Shown piece by piece: positions 1 through 8,269 of a stretch of DNA of 41,542 nucleotides. Each line of letters opens with the position of its first letter. Position 1 is the stretch's first letter. A program made the translations under genes and the position numbers. The stretch is from Siccirubricoccus soli (GTDB lineage Bacteria > Pseudomonadota > Alphaproteobacteria > Acetobacterales > Acetobacteraceae): contig NZ_JAMZIK010000054.1 of assembly GCF_024178315.1 (NCBI RefSeq), positions 1 to 41,542 on the forward strand, given 5' to 3'. The notes under the pieces were generated by a model. The model saw only the letters and a list, made by a program, of their open reading frames with translations. It searched no databases and was not told the origin of the DNA.

Positions 1-559
1 GCTCCATCCGCACGCTTTCGGGGCGGAGATGCATGATCATGCTGGTCTCCGCCTCGCAGGCATGCATCAGCCCGCCCTGGCGCTCCAGCAGCGGGCCGAT
101 CACCTCCGGCACCACATGCCAATAGGTGCCGCCGGCGACCTTCACGCCGAACTCCACCGAGAATTCGGTGGCCGCGACCGCCACCGCCTCGGCATTGCCG
201 CCATGGCCGTTCAGCAGCATCACCCGCCTGAAGCCGTGCCGCACGGCGGAGCGGGTGATGCCGCGCAGCACGCCGGCGAAGCTGGCATAGTCCAGGGTGA
301 CGGTGCCGCCGAAATCCATGTGGTGCTCGGCGAGGCCGGACCAGACGCAGGGGGTCACAACCACGGGCCGGCCGGCGGCGGCGATGCGCTCGGCCGTGGC
401 ATGGGCGACGCCGGTGCCGAGGATGATGTCCACGCCGGTCGCCAGATGCGGCCCGTGCTGCTCCAGCGAGGCGACGGGGATGATGACGAGGGCGTCCTCC
501 GCCGCGCGGGCCCGCAGCTCCTCGGCGGTCAGCCGCATCCATTCATAGTCGTAGGCCAT
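1..559 (-). CDS. Creatininase family protein (creatinine amidohydrolase-like), C-terminus beyond window
   Basis: The reading frame runs from an ATG at 559 to the window edge without a stop, giving 186 visible codons. It begins MAYDYEWMRLTAEEL and carries three family hallmarks: SLEQHGPHL near residue 30, LLNGHGGN near residue 115, and HACEAETS near residue 165. These supply the metal-binding Glu, His and Asp residues of creatininase-type amidohydrolases, which open cyclic or linear amides with two metal ions. The family also includes formamide hydrolases of cofactor pathways, so creatinine itself is not proven as substrate. A GGAGAG-type ribosome site lies just upstream. The sarcosine oxidase operon 19 kb away would fit creatinine breakdown, but this is only a suggestion. 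Confidence 0.88.
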   Translation of the reverse strand, partial: MAYDYEWMRLTAEELRARAAEDALVIIPVASLEQHGPHLATGVDIILGTGVAHATAERIAAAGRPVVVTPCVWSGLAEHHMDFGGTVTLDYASFAGVLRGITRSAVRHGFRRVMLLNGHGGNAEAVAVAATEFSVEFGVKVAGGTYWHVVPEVIGPLLERQGGLMHACEAETSMIMHLRPESVRME

Positions 560-628
560 GGCAATCTCTCCTTCGCTGCCGCATTGCGGCAGGGGATGGG
601 CGGGCTGTCCAGGCCTGGCGGGGGCTCC

Positions 629-764
629 GGCAGGGGGCGCTGCCCCCTGCACCCCCGGACCCCGGTATGAGTTGGCCAGTTCAACCGACGGGTCCAAACT
701 CCGACCGGGGTCCGGGGCCAGGTCCTGGCCCCGGCGGGAGTGCAGAGGGCAGCGCCCTCTGCCC
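629..764. repeat. Inverted pair of REP-like palindromic elements
   Basis: Two related GC-rich blocks face each other. The block at 704-764 reads accggggtccggggccagg and continues through a perfect 19-bp palindrome at 714-732 and a GTGCAGAGGGCAG segment. The block at 629-672 is the reverse complement of the same unit but lacks the central palindrome. A third copy lies at 19053-19117. The arrangement resembles REP or BIME units, which sit between genes and may end transcription or protect messenger ends. Confidence 0.7.
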
Positions 765-773
765 AGGGGCATC

Positions 774-788
774 GGGGGCGAAGCCCCC
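774..788 (-). terminator. Hairpin after the methyltransferase gene
   Basis: GGGGGC and GCCCCC form a 6-bp stem around a 3-base loop, 6 bases past the stop codon of the minus-strand methyltransferase gene. There is no clear T-tract, so it is only a candidate terminator. Confidence 0.45.
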
Positions 789-793
789 CAACC

Positions 794-2314
794 TCACCCC
801 ACCAGCCCCATCGCCCGCCAGGCGGCCCCCCGATCCGCCAGCGTCTCCCGCACGAAGCCCTCCGCCGCCGCCCGCCGCGCCGCCGGCGCATCCGGCGGCA
901 GCAAGGCGGCAGCGAGCTGGGCCGGGCTGCCCGGCCGGGCGGCGAGGCGCAGCGCCAGCCTGGCCTCGGTCGGGGTGAGCGGGATCGCCCCGCCCAGCAG
1001 CGGCACCGCCAGGCCGAAGCGATGCCCAGCCGCGCTCAGCTCCCCACCCCAGCGGCGCAGCGCCGCCTGGCTGAAGCGCAGCGCCCGGGCGCGGTCGGCA
1101 GGCGCCACCGCCTCCCGCCAGGCCGGCGCGCAGACGCCGCTCGCCACCAGCAGGATGGCGAGCTCCGCCATCCCCACCACGCCGCCGGCAAGGGAGGACA
1201 GCTCCGACAGGCGGCGCGGCCCCGCCTCCAGCGCGGCAAGCAGCGGCGGCACGACCGCCTCCGGCAGCTTCATCGCGCCATGCGCGCTGCGGATGCCGAT
1301 CTCCGGCCGGGCGGGCCGGGCGCAGAGGGCAAGGCGCAGCCCGGCCAGCGCGGCCTCGGGCGATTCCGCCGGCGCCGCGCCCGGCCCCGGGCGGAGGAAG
1401 ATGTCGCGCCGCAGCGCCGCCGTCTCGAACCCGTCCCACAACGCCTTCGGCGCCAGCCCGGCCGGCGGCGCGGCCAGCGCCGCCTGCTGCGCCGGGGTGA
1501 GGTTGAGCGCCGGCATGCGCGCCCAGAGCCGCGCCTGGCCGAGGAAGCCGAGCCCCGCCCCGGCCATGGCGGCGGCGACCTCATGCGGTAGGCAGGGGCG
1601 CCAATTCACGTTCAGGAACTCATGCGCCAGATAGGCGGCGTCCCGGGCGATGCGCGCCGCCCCGCCCTCCCCGGCATAGCGGCGCAGCTTGGTGGAATGG
1701 GCCAGGCCCGGCGCGCCCGCCGCCTGCAGCGCCAGGGCCTGCTCCACCGCCTGTGCCACCCGCGCCTCCGGCCCGCCCGGCAGGCCGGCGGCCAGGCTGC
1801 GGATGAGCGGCGCCATGGCGAGGTCCCCGGCCCAGCCCAGCGCCGCATTGTAGCTGACCATGGCGAGGCCACCGGGCTTCAGGCGGTGCCGCAGCACCTG
1901 CAGCACCCCTGCCCGCACCGCGTCCGAGACCCAGCTCCAGAGGCCATGGACGATGACCACATCGGCTTCCGGCAAGCTGGCGAGCGCTGTCGCGTCCAGG
2001 GCGGACAGGTCGAGGGGCAGGAAGCGTGCATTGCCAAGTCCCGCCTCGGCCACGAGGGCCTCCGCCTCCGCCACATGCTCTCGCATGTAGTCCACGCCGG
2101 TCACCTGCCAGCCCGGATTGGCGGCGGCCAGCGCCAGGGCGGCGGCGCCGCGGCCGCAGCCGAGGTCGATCAGCCGGAGCGAGTCGCGCGGCGGGGTCCA
2201 GGCGAGGCCAGCCAGCGCCGCGGCAAGCTGTAGATAGGCCGGGCCGTGATCGGCCTGGAAGGTGACGATATAGGGCGATTCCCGGGCATAGCCGTCATCC
2301 GCATCCGCGGGCAT
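794..2314 (-). CDS. Class I SAM-dependent methyltransferase with C-terminal regulatory domain
   Basis: A 506-residue protein. The N-terminal third has a Rossmann methyltransferase core with the SAM-binding motif I IDLGCGRG near residue 50, an acidic end of strand 2 in VTGVD, and a motif near ADVVIVHGLWSW. The remaining part resembles the methyltransferase regulatory domain family (PF10119 type). Substrate is unknown. I chose the ATG at 2314 because the homology-like sequence begins just after it and GGAGA lies 7 bases upstream; an open frame continues to 2524, but that extension is Arg/Ala/Gly-rich and looks non-coding. It lies in the same direction as the creatininase gene but 234 bases of repeats separate them, so a shared operon is doubtful. 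Confidence 0.82.
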   Translation of the reverse strand: MPADADDGYARESPYIVTFQADHGPAYLQLAAALAGLAWTPPRDSLRLIDLGCGRGAAALALAAANPGWQVTGVDYMREHVAEAEALVAEAGLGNARFLPLDLSALDATALASLPEADVVIVHGLWSWVSDAVRAGVLQVLRHRLKPGGLAMVSYNAALGWAGDLAMAPLIRSLAAGLPGGPEARVAQAVEQALALQAAGAPGLAHSTKLRRYAGEGGAARIARDAAYLAHEFLNVNWRPCLPHEVAAAMAGAGLGFLGQARLWARMPALNLTPAQQAALAAPPAGLAPKALWDGFETAALRRDIFLRPGPGAAPAESPEAALAGLRLALCARPARPEIGIRSAHGAMKLPEAVVPPLLAALEAGPRRLSELSSLAGGVVGMAELAILLVASGVCAPAWREAVAPADRARALRFSQAALRRWGGELSAAGHRFGLAVPLLGGAIPLTPTEARLALRLAARPGSPAQLAAALLPPDAPAARRAAAEGFVRETLADRGAAWRAMGLVG

Positions 2315-2803
2315 GGAGGTCTCCGCACGGCGCAGCCGCCGCGCAGCCGGATGTGCGGCGGCTGCGCCGGCCTGCTGCTGAACGGGCCGGCCGCCCCGGC
2401 CAGGCACCGCCCGGCCGGGACCGGCCCGGACGGCGAGGCTTCCGGAAGGCGCCCCGCTTGTCCAGTGCCGGCCGGGCCGCGGCACTGCCCGGCCGTCGTG
2501 CCGCGTTCCGTCACCAGCGCCCACCAGAAGGCGCCGAAGGCCGCCGGCGTTCCGGCCGCCACGGCTTGGTGGCGAGATCGAGCAGGCGGCGCGTCACCTT
2601 CCGTTGCTGCGCGGCCACCCGATGGATGGCGCCATTGCGGCGGCCGGCGCCCGCCGCCGTCCTGGCCGCGCCGGCGAAGGCGCCTGACCCGCCTGGGCTG
2701 CCGTCGAGACCGGGCATCAGCGCCAAGCCAGGCGCCGCGGAACGCAGCAGGCGCGACCCGGCAGGCGGCTGCGCCTGCCTCCGGGCGCGGCCCCGGGGGG
2801 GGG
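2315..2803. other. Intergenic stretch without a supported gene
   Basis: About 490 bases upstream of the methyltransferase gene. Several open frames cross it in all frames, as expected at this GC content, but none has a plausible start or recognisable protein. The only distinct feature is a run of four C followed by nine G at 2791-2803, next to the DUF6134 stop codon. Confidence 0.6.
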
Positions 2804-3418
2804 TCAGCCCAGCCGCTCATAGGTCACGGTGCTGCCATCCTCCGCCTTGTGGGTCCAGTCCAGCCAGGTGCCGTCCGGCCCATAGCTCGCCGCGCTCTCC
2901 TCCTCGCCGCTGACGCGGCAGCGCACGCCGCCGCCCGGCAGGGGCGTGCGGGCCACCTGCAGCCGCAGCAGCTTGCCCGTGTCATTGGCGAAGAGCGGCC
3001 GGCCATCGAAGCGCGCCGGGTCCCACCAGGAGAGCGGCGCCGCCTCCGCCGGCAGGCGCAACGCGCTCTCCGGCCCCTGCACCAGCAGCGCCCCGCCCTC
3101 CTCCCGCGCCGCCATCTCCGTCACCCTGCCCTGCCGCTCGAGGCGGGAGGTGCAGAAGCGCAGCCGCCCGCCGGCCCAGGCCTCCTCGAAGCGGTGCTGG
3201 AAGCGGAAGACGGTAATGCCCATCAGCTTCACCTGGATCGCCACCTCGGTCAGCGCCGTCAGCCGGCCGCCCGTCTCGGCGAAGCTCACCCGGTGCTCGC
3301 CGATGGCGCTGCCCTCCCGCATGATGCGGAAGCGCAGCCCGGCCGGCAGCGCGCGCAAGGCGGCCGGGCGCAGCGCGGGCCAGAGCAGCGGCGCCGCCAG
3401 CAGGCTGCGCCGCCTCAC
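2804..3418 (-). CDS. DUF6134 family exported protein
   Basis: Of unknown function. From a GTG at 3418 it encodes 204 residues beginning VRRRSLLAAPLLWPALRP, a short basic-hydrophobic leader that fits a signal peptide. The body has the pattern I know from DUF6134 proteins: LRFRIMREGSAIGEHRVSF, then ITVFRFQHRFEEAW, a LSWWDPARF segment and the ending WTHKAEDGSTVTYERLG. The fold is probably a beta-rich periplasmic domain. The open frame continues upstream to 3742, but that extension is proline and arginine rich and lacks family character. The GTG start has only a weak GGGTGG ribosome site, so the exact start is uncertain. It is divergent from the sixA-like gene. Confidence 0.72.
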   Translation of the reverse strand: MRRRSLLAAPLLWPALRPAALRALPAGLRFRIMREGSAIGEHRVSFAETGGRLTALTEVAIQVKLMGITVFRFQHRFEEAWAGGRLRFCTSRLERQGRVTEMAAREEGGALLVQGPESALRLPAEAAPLSWWDPARFDGRPLFANDTGKLLRLQVARTPLPGGGVRCRVSGEEESAASYGPDGTWLDWTHKAEDGSTVTYERLG

Positions 3419-3762
3419 GCCACCCGGCCTCGCCAGAGGGGACGGGGCCCTGCCGCAGCGGCGGGCCGGGGGCGCGCCGATGCGGCCGGCCCTCCTGGCC
3501 GGCTCGTCCCGTGCTGCTTCGCCATCGCCTTCCCCATCCGCGGCATCCTCGTTCCTGCTCCGACATGTGCCCGGCCGGGCAGATACCGCCCGGAAGCCAT
3601 GCAGTCCGGCGTTTGCGCCTGCCCGGGCGGGCGCCGCCCCGGCAACGCCGTCGCCGCCAGATGGGGCGGGGGGGCAGGCAGGGAAAGGGCCGCCACCATC
3701 GCCTCGCCGCGTGGCGCGAATTCCAGGCGGAGGACAGGACAAGCCGGCCGGGCCGTGGCACC
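3419..3762. other. Divergent intergenic region
   Basis: This 344-base gap separates the leftward DUF6134 gene from the rightward sixA-like gene, so promoters for both should be here. I see no confident promoter motif, hairpin or small gene in it. Confidence 0.5.
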
Positions 3763-4311
3763 ATGGCGCAGATGCGCCAGCTCCTGCTGCTTCGCCATGC
3801 GAAATCCTCCTGGGACGATCCGGGCCTCTCGGACCACGCCCGGCCGCTCAATGCGCGCGGGCGCCGGGCCGCGGCGGCGATGGCTCAGGCGATGCGCGAT
3901 CTCGGGCTCGCCCCGGATGTCGTCCTCGTCTCCTCCGCCCGCCGCACGCTGCAGACCCTGGAAGCCCTGACGCCCTTCGAGGGCGGTGCGCTGGTCGAGC
4001 CGATGGATGCGCTCTACCTCGCCCCATGGCAGCAATTGCTGGACGCCATCCGCACCGCCCCGCCCACCGCGCGCAGCCTGCTGCTGATCGGCCATAATCC
4101 CGGGCTGCATGAACTGGCCCTGGCGCTGGCCGGCGCCGCCGCCGCCGGCAGCCCGGGCGGCGACCTGAAGCGCCTGGCCGAAGGCTACCCGACCGGGGCG
4201 CTGGCGGAATTCACCATCGCCGCCGGCTGGGACCGGCTGGAGCCGGGGGGCGGCCGGCTGGTCCGCTTCCTCGCGCCGCGCGACCTGTTGCCTGCGGAGC
4301 TGCCGGCGTGA
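3763..4311 (+). CDS. SixA-like histidine phosphatase
   Basis: A 182-residue member of the histidine phosphatase superfamily. The catalytic RHA motif is at residues 11-13 (LLLRHAKSSW) and the second catalytic histidine is His111 in LLIGHNPGLHEL. The short length and the RHAKSSW signature match SixA-type phosphohistidine phosphatases, which in E. coli act on phosphotransfer proteins. An alternative start at the in-frame ATG at 3772 would remove three residues. The stop overlaps the GTG start of the CHAD gene by four bases, so the two proteins are probably made together. CHAD proteins bind polyphosphate, so a phosphate-related role is plausible. Confidence 0.85.
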   Translation: MAQMRQLLLLRHAKSSWDDPGLSDHARPLNARGRRAAAAMAQAMRDLGLAPDVVLVSSARRTLQTLEALTPFEGGALVEPMDALYLAPWQQLLDAIRTAPPTARSLLLIGHNPGLHELALALAGAAAAGSPGGDLKRLAEGYPTGALAEFTIAAGWDRLEPGGGRLVRFLAPRDLLPAELPA

Positions 4312-5837
4312 CCGCCTTCGACCCTGCATCCGAGGCCAGCGAATCCGACTCACCGCCGCCGCCCCCCGAGGTGGCCGAACCCGGCCTCGCCCTGGAATTC
4401 GCCCTGGAGCCCGGGACGGCGCAGCGTCTCTCCCGCCACCCGGTGATCGCCAGCCACCGCGCCGGGCGCAGCCGGGGCGGGGCGGAGGAGCTGATCTGGC
4501 TGGACAGCGCCAAGGGCGCCCTGGCGGAGGACGGGCTGGCGCTGGAAGCGCCGCAGCGCGGGCCGCGCCGGCTGCTGCGCAGCCTGCCCGACTCCGCGCT
4601 GCCCGCCATGCCCGGCTGCCCCGCGGTGGAGGAAGCGGTGCTGAAGCTGCCGGACGCCACGCTGGTGCCGGTCGCCGCCTTCAGCGGCCGGCGGAGCCAG
4701 ATCCCGCTCGCCCTGGCGGAGGGTCCGGTCACCGCCACGCTCCGCCTCGGCAAGCTTCGGGCGGTGGCGGATGAGGCGCCAATCGCCCGGCTGCTGCTGC
4801 GCGGCCCGGCGGAGGCGGTGCTGGCCCTGGCCCGCCAGCTCACCGCCGACCTGCCGCTGCTGCCCGCCACCGTCAGCCTGCCGGAAGCCGGCCGCGCCCT
4901 GGCCCGGGGCGAGGCACCGCGGCCCCGCTGGCTGGGCGCGCCGGATCTCGGCCAGGCGCGGACCGTGGAGGAAGCCTTCCTCGCCGCCCTCGGCCAATTG
5001 CTGGAAGTGATGCTGCACCACGCCCCGCTCTGCCGGGCGGAGGCGGGGCCGGAGGGGGTGCACCAGCTCCGCGTCGCGCTGCGCCGGCTGCGCTCCGTGC
5101 TGAAGGTGCTGCGCCCGGCGCTGCGCGGCAGCCCGGCCGAGGAATTCGACCAGGGCCTGAAGGCGCTGGCCGACAAGCTGGGCCCGGCGCGGGACTGGGA
5201 TGTCTTCCTGCTCGGCCAGGGCGCGGCGGTGGCCGAGGCCTTCCCCGGGGACAAGCGCCTCGCTGCCTTGCTGAAGGCCGCCGAGGCGCGGCGCCAGGCG
5301 GCCTATGCCGCGCTGCGCCAGGCGCTGGACGGGCCCGGCTTCCGCCTGCTGGTGCTACACGGACTCGGCCTGCTGCTGCTGCGCCCCTGGCGCGCGCCGC
5401 AGCCGGAGGGGGAGAAGCCCCGCCTGCTGCCCGAGACTCCGCTCGGCGAATTCGCCGCGCCGCTGCTCGACCGTCGCTGGGCCAAGCTGGCCGCGGCGGG
5501 GGAGGAGATCGCGGCGCATGGGCCGGAGGCGCTGCACGAGATGCGCCTCGATGCCAAGCGGCTGCGCTATGCAGCTGAATTGTTCGCCCCGCTTTGGCCC
5601 GGCAAGCCGGCGCGGCGCTTCCTCCGCCGGCTGGCGGCGCTGCAGGAGGCGCTCGGCCTCGCCAACGATGCCGCGGTGGCGCGCGCCCTGGTGGCGAGTC
5701 TCGGCGGGACGGTGCCGGGCTGGGCCGTGGGGGCGGTGGAGGGCTGGGCAGCGGCCCGCGCCCGCCCGGCGCGGAAGCACGCCCTCGAGGCCTGGGCGAA
5801 TCTGAAGCTTGCGCCGGCTTTCTGGCCCGAGGTCTGA
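4308..5837 (+). CDS. CYTH-like and CHAD domain protein
   Basis: A 509-residue protein starting with GTG inside the stop of the preceding gene (GTGA overlap). Residues about 26-215 look like a CYTH triphosphatase barrel, but the metal-binding ExExK motif near its start reads LALEFALEP, so the lysine and the usual spacing are missing. Residues about 225-500 are a CHAD domain with its two histidine and arginine-rich helices, GVHQLRVALRRLRSVLKVL and LHEMRLDAKRLRYAAELF, which in this family bind polyphosphate. The intact CHAD half with a degenerate CYTH half suggests a polyphosphate-binding rather than enzymatic role. That is an inference. Confidence 0.85.
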   Translation: MTAFDPASEASESDSPPPPPEVAEPGLALEFALEPGTAQRLSRHPVIASHRAGRSRGGAEELIWLDSAKGALAEDGLALEAPQRGPRRLLRSLPDSALPAMPGCPAVEEAVLKLPDATLVPVAAFSGRRSQIPLALAEGPVTATLRLGKLRAVADEAPIARLLLRGPAEAVLALARQLTADLPLLPATVSLPEAGRALARGEAPRPRWLGAPDLGQARTVEEAFLAALGQLLEVMLHHAPLCRAEAGPEGVHQLRVALRRLRSVLKVLRPALRGSPAEEFDQGLKALADKLGPARDWDVFLLGQGAAVAEAFPGDKRLAALLKAAEARRQAAYAALRQALDGPGFRLLVLHGLGLLLLRPWRAPQPEGEKPRLLPETPLGEFAAPLLDRRWAKLAAAGEEIAAHGPEALHEMRLDAKRLRYAAELFAPLWPGKPARRFLRRLAALQEALGLANDAAVARALVASLGGTVPGWAVGAVEGWAAARARPARKHALEAWANLKLAPAFWPEV

Positions 5838-5913
5838 AGTGCAGTAGAATCAAGGCTCACGCGATCGCGAACAGGGGTTGCCGCCGACCCTCGGACCGCG
5901 TTAGGCCTCTTTC

Positions 5914-6471
5914 ATGCGTCCGCGCCGCATCTTCCGCCCCGCCCCCTCCCCCCGCCGCTGGGGAACCTTTGCCGTTGGCGCCCTGGCGGCGCTTGGCGCC
6001 GTCACGATCGCGGTGGCCATCCCCGGCGACCTGTTCGGCTCCGCCCCGCGCGACCAGCTTTGGGCGGCCGGCCCGGGCGAGGTGCGGGTGCTGGATGGCG
6101 ACACGCTCCGCCTCGGCGACCGCGTGCTGCGCCTGGCGGCGCTGGACGTGCCGGATCGCGGCCGCGCCAGCTGCCGCGACGCCGCCGGGCGGTTGGCGGA
6201 TTGCGCCGGGCTGGCGGCGGAGAGCCTGGCAGGGCTGATCGCCGGGCGCGGGGTGGAATGCCGTGTCCAGGGGCGCGACCGCATGGGCCGCGGCTTCGGC
6301 AGTTGCCGTGCCGGCGGGGTGGAACTCAACGCCTCCCAGATCGCTGCCGGCTGGGCGCTCGCCGAATCCGGCTCGGCCCTCGTCCCGGTGGAGGCGGCGG
6401 CGCGGCAGGCGCGGCGCGGCCTCTGGGCGCCGGAGGCGACGCCGCCCGAAAGTTGGCGCGGCCGGCGCTGA
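5914..6471 (+). CDS. Membrane-anchored thermonuclease-like (SNase-fold) protein
   Basis: 185 residues. An N-terminal basic stretch and one hydrophobic segment (residues about 17-37) should anchor or export it. The remainder is an SNase-type OB fold with VLDGDTLRL at residues 59-67, VLRLAALDVPD at 71-81 and GRDRMGRGF at 120-128. By alignment with staphylococcal nuclease, Arg73 and Asp78 match the phosphate- and calcium-binding Arg35 and Asp40, and Arg121 or Arg126 may match Arg87. The general base Glu43 is replaced by Asp81, and Thr41 by Val79. Cysteines at 87, 97, 116 and 131 could form disulfides outside the cytoplasm. It may therefore be a weak nuclease or a non-catalytic binder. Confidence 0.75.
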   Translation: MRPRRIFRPAPSPRRWGTFAVGALAALGAVTIAVAIPGDLFGSAPRDQLWAAGPGEVRVLDGDTLRLGDRVLRLAALDVPDRGRASCRDAAGRLADCAGLAAESLAGLIAGRGVECRVQGRDRMGRGFGSCRAGGVELNASQIAAGWALAESGSALVPVEAAARQARRGLWAPEATPPESWRGRR

Positions 6472-6600
6472 CGCTGCCCGCCTGCGCCGGGTTCACGCTT
6501 CGTCCCCGCCGCGTTGCCAAGCGCCAAGGGGCGTCTCTATCTTGCATTGCACCATCCCGGCGCCGCCGCGTGCGAAGCCGCAACACCTGAGGATCAGACC

Positions 6601-7917
6601 ATGAGCAGCACGGCATCAGGCGGGGCGAAGCCCACCGTCACCATCACGCTCGATGGCTCCAACCGCAGCGCCACCCTGCCGCTGCTCTCCGGCTCCATCG
6701 GGCCGCAGACGGTGGACATCCGCAAGCTCTATGGCGAGCTCGGCATCTTCACCTACGATCCCGGCTACGGCGCGACCGCGAGCTGCGAGAGCAAGATCAC
6801 CTATATCGACGGCGATGCCGGCGTGCTGCTTTACCGCGGCTATCCGATCGAGCAGCTCGCCGAGAAGTCCGACTTCATCGAGGTGGCCTATCTGCTGCTG
6901 GAAGGCGAGCTGCCGAATGCGACGCAGCTCGATGAATTCCGCAAGAACGTCACCTACCACACCATGCTGCACGAGCAGATCCGGCGGTTCTTCGACGGCT
7001 TCCGCCGCGATGCCCACCCGATGGCGATCCTTTGCGGCGTGGTCGGCGCGCTGGCGGCCTTCTATCACGACAACCTCGACATCAACGATGCCCGGCAGCG
7101 CGAGATCGCGGCCTTCCGGCTGATCGCCAAGGTGCCGACCATCGCCGCCTGGGCCTACAAGTACTCGATCGGCCAGCCCTTCATGTATCCGCGGAACGAT
7201 TTGAGCTACGCGGAGAATTTCCTCTACATGCTCAACGCCGTGCCGGCGGAGCCCTGGAAGAACAACCCGATCCTGTCGCGCGCCATGGACCGCATCTTGG
7301 TCCTACACGCCGACCATGAGCAGAACGCCTCCACCTCCACCGTGCGCCTCGCCGGTTCCACCGGCGCCAATCCCTTCGCCTGCATCGCGGCCGGCATCGC
7401 CGCCCTCTGGGGCCCGTCCCATGGCGGCGCCAACGAGGCCGTGCTGAAGATGCTGGCCGAGATCGGCACGCCGGAGAACATCCCGCAGTTCATCCGCGAG
7501 GTGAAGGACAAGAACTCCCACACCAAGCTCATGGGCTTCGGCCACCGGGTCTACAAGAACTTCGACCCGCGCGCGAAGATCATGAAGGAGACCTGCCACG
7601 AGGTGCTGGCCGAGCTCGGCATCAAGGACGAGCCGCTGCTCGACATGGCGATGGAGATGGAGCGGATCGCGCTGGAGGACGACTACTTCGTCTCCCGCAA
7701 GCTCTACCCGAACGTCGATTTCTACTCGGGCATCATCCTGAAGGCGATGGGCATCCCGACCAGCATGTTCACCGTGCTGTTCGCCGTGGCGCGCACCGTC
7801 GGCTGGGTGAGCCAGTGGAAGGAGCTGATCGAGGATCCGTCGCAGCGCATCGGCCGGCCGCGGCAGATCTACAGCGGCGCGACCCAGCGCGACTACGTGC
7901 CGGTCTCCGGCCGGTAA
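6601..7917 (+). CDS. gltA: Citrate synthase
   Basis: Condenses acetyl-CoA and oxaloacetate to citrate, the entry step of the TCA cycle. The 438-residue length and the N-terminal beta extension are those of the large Gram-negative, hexameric, NADH-sensitive type II enzyme. The catalytic triad is visible: His274 in GPSHGGAN, His315 in [12 protein letters not shown] and Asp373 in [10 protein letters not shown] chose the ATG at 6601, which has GAGGA about 8 bases upstream; the frame stays open to 6514, but that part lacks family character. It is followed at once by a strong hairpin and seems to be its own transcription unit. Confidence 0.98.
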   Translation: MSSTASGGAKPTVTITLDGSNRSATLPLLSGSIGPQTVDIRKLYGELGIFTYDPGYGATASCESKITYIDGDAGVLLYRGYPIEQLAEKSDFIEVAYLLLEGELPNATQLDEFRKNVTYHTMLHEQIRRFFDGFRRDAHPMAILCGVVGALAAFYHDNLDINDARQREIAAFRLIAKVPTIAAWAYKYSIGQPFMYPRNDLSYAENFLYMLNAVPAEPWKNNPILSRAMDRILVLHADHEQNASTSTVRLAGSTGANPFACIAAGIAALWGPSHGGANEAVLKMLAEIGTPENIPQFIREVKDKNSHTKLMGFGHRVYKNFDPRAKIMKETCHEVLAELGIKDEPLLDMAMEMERIALEDDYFVSRKLYPNVDFYSGIILKAMGIPTSMFTVLFAVARTVGWVSQWKELIEDPSQRIGRPRQIYSGATQRDYVPVSGR

Positions 7918-7924
7918 GGCTCGC

Positions 7925-7952
7925 GGGTGGCGCCCAGCCCGGGCGCCGCCCT
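7925..7952 (+). terminator. Rho-independent-type hairpin after gltA
   Basis: GGCGCCC at 7929-7935 pairs with GGGCGCC at 7941-7947, and GGG/CCC extend the stem beyond one T-G mismatch. It begins 8 bases after the gltA stop and ends in a short TT, so it is a good candidate for the gltA terminator. Confidence 0.6.
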
Positions 7953-8269
7953 TGACGACACACGCCCGGCCGGGTGAGCGCCATGCATGGCGCCCCGCTG
8001 CGGCCGGGCGTGGTCATGTGGCGGCCGGTGCCCGCGGCGTGGGCCCAGGCACATGCACCCGCCCCGGTCCGCGCCTCTCTATGGCGGTGCCAGGCCGTGC
8101 GACCCTGTCCAGCCCGGTCACGGGCCCGGGCCGAGATGGGAGACAGGCGGTGCCCGCTGCCAAGCCTCCTGCAGGTGCGCCGGACGATATCCCCCCCCGC
8201 CCCTTCGCCACCTTGCCCCTCCGCCCGCCCCGTCGCACTCTCCCGCCCTTTCCGAGAGGGGAACATCGG
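7953..8269. other. Intergenic stretch upstream of the oxidoreductase gene
   Basis: About 320 bases. The oxidoreductase frame stays open through it, but the translated extension is proline-arginine rich. I see no gene, repeat or clear promoter here. Confidence 0.5.

Noticed and set aside
558-1634. Long rightward open frame (358 codons) over the methyltransferase gene
   Set aside because: Antisense frame produced by very high GC; translation is Arg/Ala/Ser-rich without motifs, while the opposite strand has a clear methyltransferase.
2511-2726. Small leftward frame with a KVTRRLLDLATKPW-like segment in the intergenic region
   Set aside because: No start signal, no recognisable family and no neighbour overlap; probably chance, though a decayed gene cannot be excluded.
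2246-3970. 574-codon rightward frame
   Set aside because: It overlaps the DUF6134 gene in antisense and sixA in another frame, and has no protein character.
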